Shown: piece after piece, positions 61,367-64,000 of the stretch
How the letters are laid out: each line of letters begins with the position of its first letter
Numbering within the stretch: the first letter of the stretch is position 1
Source of the DNA: DATBJG01 sp963790545
GTDB taxonomy: Bacteria; Acidobacteriota; Vicinamibacteria; Vicinamibacterales; JAMQPK01
DNA length: 64,000 nucleotides
NCBI GenBank assembly: GCA_963790545.1
Contig: CAWBPA010000017.1
Location: 62,001-126,000, forward strand
Direction: 5' to 3'
Program-made: the position numbers and the translations under genes
Notes under the pieces: generated by a model
The model's input: only the letters and a program-made list of their open reading frames with translations
Database searches by the model: none
What the model was told of the DNA's origin: nothing

Positions 61367-64000
61367 GGCCTCTGCTGGCACGGCTCGTCGGACTGTTTGG
61401 ACGCCGCCGGGCCGACAAAGAGCTGGCCGAAGAGATTGCGGCACATCTCGACTTTGCCGAAGCCGATCACGTAGCACTGGGAATGTCCCCCGACGAGGCC
61501 CGGTTGGCGGCGGCGCAGAAATTCGGCGGGGTCCGTCAGACACGCGAGGCGTATCGCGACCGGCTGGGCTTTCCGCTTCTGGACTCTTTGTGGGGAGACC
61601 TGCGCTATGCCCTTCGCACGTGTAGAAACCGCCCAGGATTTACGGCCGTTGCCACCATCCCGCTGGCGCTTGGTATTGGTGCCACCAGCGCAATTTTCAG
61701 CGTGGCCGATGCCGAGCTGCTCCGTCCCCTTCCTGTCCCCAATCCCGCCGCCGTCGTGACGGTTGGCACCACCAGTCCAGGTGACACCTGGAGCGGCATG
61801 TCTTACCCGAACTACCGCGACCTGCGGGAGGCGGTCCAATCGTTCGAGGGGCTCGTGGCTTACCGACGGTCAGCGCCAATGACGTTCGCACGGTCGCGAC
61901 AGGCGGCTCGCGAAATGCAGATGGGCATGCTGGTGAGCGACAACTTTTTCGATGTTCTCGACGTTCAACCAGCGATTGGGCGGATGTTCACCGCCCAAGA
62001 AGCCGGTAATCGGGGCGGCGATGCGGTCGTCGTGCTGGGATACCACTTCTGGAACAGCGTGCTGGCCAGCGACCCCGCGATCGTCAACAACGTTGTTGCG
62101 ATCAACGGTATCGACTTCACCGTGGTTGGCGTCGCGGCGTCCACGTTTACCGGGATGGACGAATCGATTCCGTCGTTCTTCGTGCCCCTTGTCATGTCCG
62201 CCAGGCTCGCTCCGGCAGACAGTCTGCTCGACGATCGGGCAGCGCGATCGCTTGCGGTCAAGGGACGCCTGAAGCCTGGCGTATCGCGAAGGAAAGCCGG
62301 GGCGGAAGTGGCGGGTCTCTGGAAAGCCTTGGAGCAGCCGTTTCCCGAGTCGAATCGAAACCGTACGGTCTCGATTCGAAGCCAGCTGGAGGAGCGCATT
62401 CAGGAAGAGGGACCCACGACGGTCATCACGATGATCATGATGATGGCCCTCGTTGCCGTCGTTCTCCTCATCGCGTGCGCCAACGTCGCGAGCCTGATGC
62501 TCGGTCGTGGCCGTGCTCGTTCGCGCGAGATCGCCATTCGCCTGGCGCTCGGCGTGAGCCGGAGCCGCCTCCTCCGGCAGCTGCTGATGGAAAGCCTGGT
62601 ACTGGCACTGATCGGATGCGCGCTCGGGCTCGGATGTGCGTATGGCGGCCTGCGCCTGTTGCGCGCCGCGTTCGCAGCGCCGGACCTGCGGGTCGTCATT
62701 GCACCGCAGCTGGATCATCGTGTGCTCATCGTGAGCTTGCTGGCTGCTGGATTCAGCGCGCTTCTGTTCGGTTTGGCACCTGCATGGCAGAGTTTGAAAA
62801 CCGAACTCGTTCCCGCGCTGAAGTCAGCCGAGCCCGGTCAGACGAGAAGACATCGGATGATTGGCCGCCATGTACTGGTTGTCGCGCAGATTGCCATGTC
62901 GTTGGTGTTGCTGGTCCTGACGGCCGGATTGCTGGACGGTTTCCGCAAGGTGCTCGTGACCGCTCCCGGCTTTCGCACGGAGCATCTGGCGACGGTGAGT
63001 CTGGATACGTCTATCGTGCGATATGCGCCAAACCAGACCCGCGAGTTCTATCGAGACCTGATGGAGCGCGCCCGAGAGCTGCCGGGCGTCACGTCGGTCG
63101 CGCTCACTAGTAGGATTCCGCTCGACCGTGGTGTCGACGTCAGCGGCGTCTCTCCCGAGGGTTACCACTTCGAGCCAGGACGAGAGCGTGTTACGGTGTT
63201 CTCAGCAGTCGTTGACGAACACTATTTCGACACGATGAACATCGCAATCGTCCGTGGTCGCGCCTTTACGTCGGACGACAAAGACAATTCTCGTCGTGTC
63301 GTCATCGTCAACGAGGAATTTGGGAAGCTGTACTGGCCCAATCAGGATCCGATTGGTCGGAAGGTGCGCCTGGACGACAAGCAGAATTCCTGGCTGGAGG
63401 TGGTGGGCATGACGAAGACAGGCAAGTATCTGTTCGTCGCTGAACCACCCAGACCCTTCCTCTATCTGCCCTTCGCGCAACACGATCGGAACGCCATGAC
63501 GCTGCTGACCCGAACGGCAGGCGCGGACCCGGGATCGATCTTGGGACCGCTTCGAGACGTGGTGCGTGACCTCGAGGTCAACCTTCCCGTCCTCAATGCG
63601 CGTACACTCGCGAGCATTTACGAGCGCCGCGGAATTGAAATCCCCTGGAGAGTCTTCCAGTTGGTTGGGACGTTGGGTCTGATTGGTCTCGTCCTGGCGC
63701 TCGTGGGGCTTTACGGACTGGTTGCGTATTCCGTGGCTCGTCAGACGCGGGAGATTGGAATACGGGTGGCCCTCGGGGCAACGAGAACGACTGTGTTGAT
63801 GATGGTGCTCGGTCAGGGGCTGCTGCTCTCAGTCGGCGGCCTCGTGGTCGGTGGCATTTTCAGCGTCGCCGTTGCCCGCCTTCTTTCGGCTGGTATGGTC
63901 GGACTTGGTGCCCCGAACCCCGCCGTATACGTCATGGTCGGTCTCATGCTGGCGGGTCTGACGATGGCCGCCACCTATGTGCCCGCGCATCGCGCCTCCC
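61363..64000 (+). CDS. ADOP/MacB-type ABC permease (3' end beyond window)
   Basis: 879 codons are present and the frame is still open at the last base. Domains: N-terminal prefix (MRPLLARLVGLFGRRRADKE, LAAAQKFGGVRQTREAYRDR), first TM and MacB periplasmic core (FTAVATIPLALGIGATSAIF, LVSDNFFDVLDVQPAIGRMF), first FtsX domain (VAVVLLIACANVASLMLGRG, ARSREIAIRLALGVSRSRLL), second TM and core (HVLVVAQIAMSLVLLVLTAG, VVIVNEEFGKLYWPNQDPIG), second FtsX domain (TLGLIGLVLALVGLYGLVAY, TREIGIRVALGATRTTVLMM). This is the full ADOP arrangement of two MacB/FtsX halves in one chain. The substrate is unknown and an ATPase partner is not in the window. Confidence 0.93.
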   Translation, partial: MRPLLARLVGLFGRRRADKELAEEIAAHLDFAEADHVALGMSPDEARLAAAQKFGGVRQTREAYRDRLGFPLLDSLWGDLRYALRTCRNRPGFTAVATIPLALGIGATSAIFSVADAELLRPLPVPNPAAVVTVGTTSPGDTWSGMSYPNYRDLREAVQSFEGLVAYRRSAPMTFARSRQAAREMQMGMLVSDNFFDVLDVQPAIGRMFTAQEAGNRGGDAVVVLGYHFWNSVLASDPAIVNNVVAINGIDFTVVGVAASTFTGMDESIPSFFVPLVMSARLAPADSLLDDRAARSLAVKGRLKPGVSRRKAGAEVAGLWKALEQPFPESNRNRTVSIRSQLEERIQEEGPTTVITMIMMMALVAVVLLIACANVASLMLGRGRARSREIAIRLALGVSRSRLLRQLLMESLVLALIGCALGLGCAYGGLRLLRAAFAAPDLRVVIAPQLDHRVLIVSLLAAGFSALLFGLAPAWQSLKTELVPALKSAEPGQTRRHRMIGRHVLVVAQIAMSLVLLVLTAGLLDGFRKVLVTAPGFRTEHLATVSLDTSIVRYAPNQTREFYRDLMERARELPGVTSVALTSRIPLDRGVDVSGVSPEGYHFEPGRERVTVFSAVVDEHYFDTMNIAIVRGRAFTSDDKDNSRRVVIVNEEFGKLYWPNQDPIGRKVRLDDKQNSWLEVVGMTKTGKYLFVAEPPRPFLYLPFAQHDRNAMTLLTRTAGADPGSILGPLRDVVRDLEVNLPVLNARTLASIYERRGIEIPWRVFQLVGTLGLIGLVLALVGLYGLVAYSVARQTREIGIRVALGATRTTVLMMVLGQGLLLSVGGLVVGGIFSVAVARLLSAGMVGLGAPNPAVYVMVGLMLAGLTMAATYVPAHRAS

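Noticed and set aside
62475..63110. 211-aa plus-strand open frame
   Set aside because: Out-of-frame shadow of the ADOP permease that reads through continuously from 61363.

Overview
The window is high-GC chromosomal DNA that looks like Acidobacteriota, most likely class Vicinamibacteria. The gene families point there: ADOP-type MacB/FtsX permeases paired with PadR regulators, several eukaryote-like Ser/Thr kinases fused to TolB-like/TPR or beta-propeller domains, four paralogous secreted proteins with a 'PDLxGVW' motif, DUF6152 and DUF4242 proteins, many Tat-signal enzymes, and dispersed hairpin repeats at gene ends. The assignment rests on family content; there is no rRNA, no recognisable tRNA, no CRISPR array and no phage or IS transposase.

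Layout. 1-2.6 kb: end of an ADOP permease, a frameshifted HWLLD membrane protein, a five-copy ~116-bp tandem repeat array and a small secreted protein. 2.6-9 kb: SDR oxidoreductase, alpha/beta hydrolase, c-type cytochrome, secreted metal-binding protein, SEC-C protein, the first PDLxGVW protein, a 53-aa membrane peptide and a secreted metallo-beta-lactamase-fold protein. 9-15 kb: central metabolism, with a badly frameshifted ethanolamine ammonia-lyase (EutB/EutC), a PPi-type phosphofructokinase and malate synthase. 15-28 kb: secreted and redox proteins, the overlapping pair adenylate kinase / polyphosphate:AMP phosphotransferase, a DUF6152-PDLxGVW operon, a PagL-like enzyme and two esterases. 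27.9-34.3 kb: a signalling island with a PP2C phosphatase, a kinase relic and two divergent receptor-like kinases. 34-42.6 kb: outer-membrane and periplasmic proteins, a serine hydrolase and a sulfite-oxidase-like enzyme. 42.7-53 kb: a 1223-aa PknK-like kinase-ATPase, a Tat-exported thiamine-diphosphate enzyme, a monohaem cytochrome, another kinase-TolB-TPR protein inside a duplicated junction, and a TPR-metalloprotease. 53-64 kb: a second MBL protein, a Tat protein, the fourth PDLxGVW protein, an MFS transporter, and a PadR/PadR/ADOP-permease cluster that runs off the window.

Two features dominate. First, more than 30 single-base frame disruptions break otherwise well conserved genes. Their pure-indel character suggests assembly error (for example long-read consensus), but their clustering in some genes leaves real decay possible. 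Genes with one or two disruptions are listed as CDS over the restored span and those with three or more as pseudogenes. Second, intergenic DNA carries several structured repeat classes: GTAGC-stem-TTYR-stem hairpins (REP-like), degenerate heptamer tracts whose sequence changes from site to site while the 7-bp period stays, nonamer dyads, and other palindromes. Several supply the stop codon of the gene before them.

Functional links inferred from order: adk and pap can together regenerate ATP from polyphosphate; the Tat-exported ThDP enzyme and the next-door cytochrome c may form a periplasmic oxidoreductase; the divergent kinases and PP2C form a phospho-signalling island; PadR genes probably repress the neighbouring permease and themselves.
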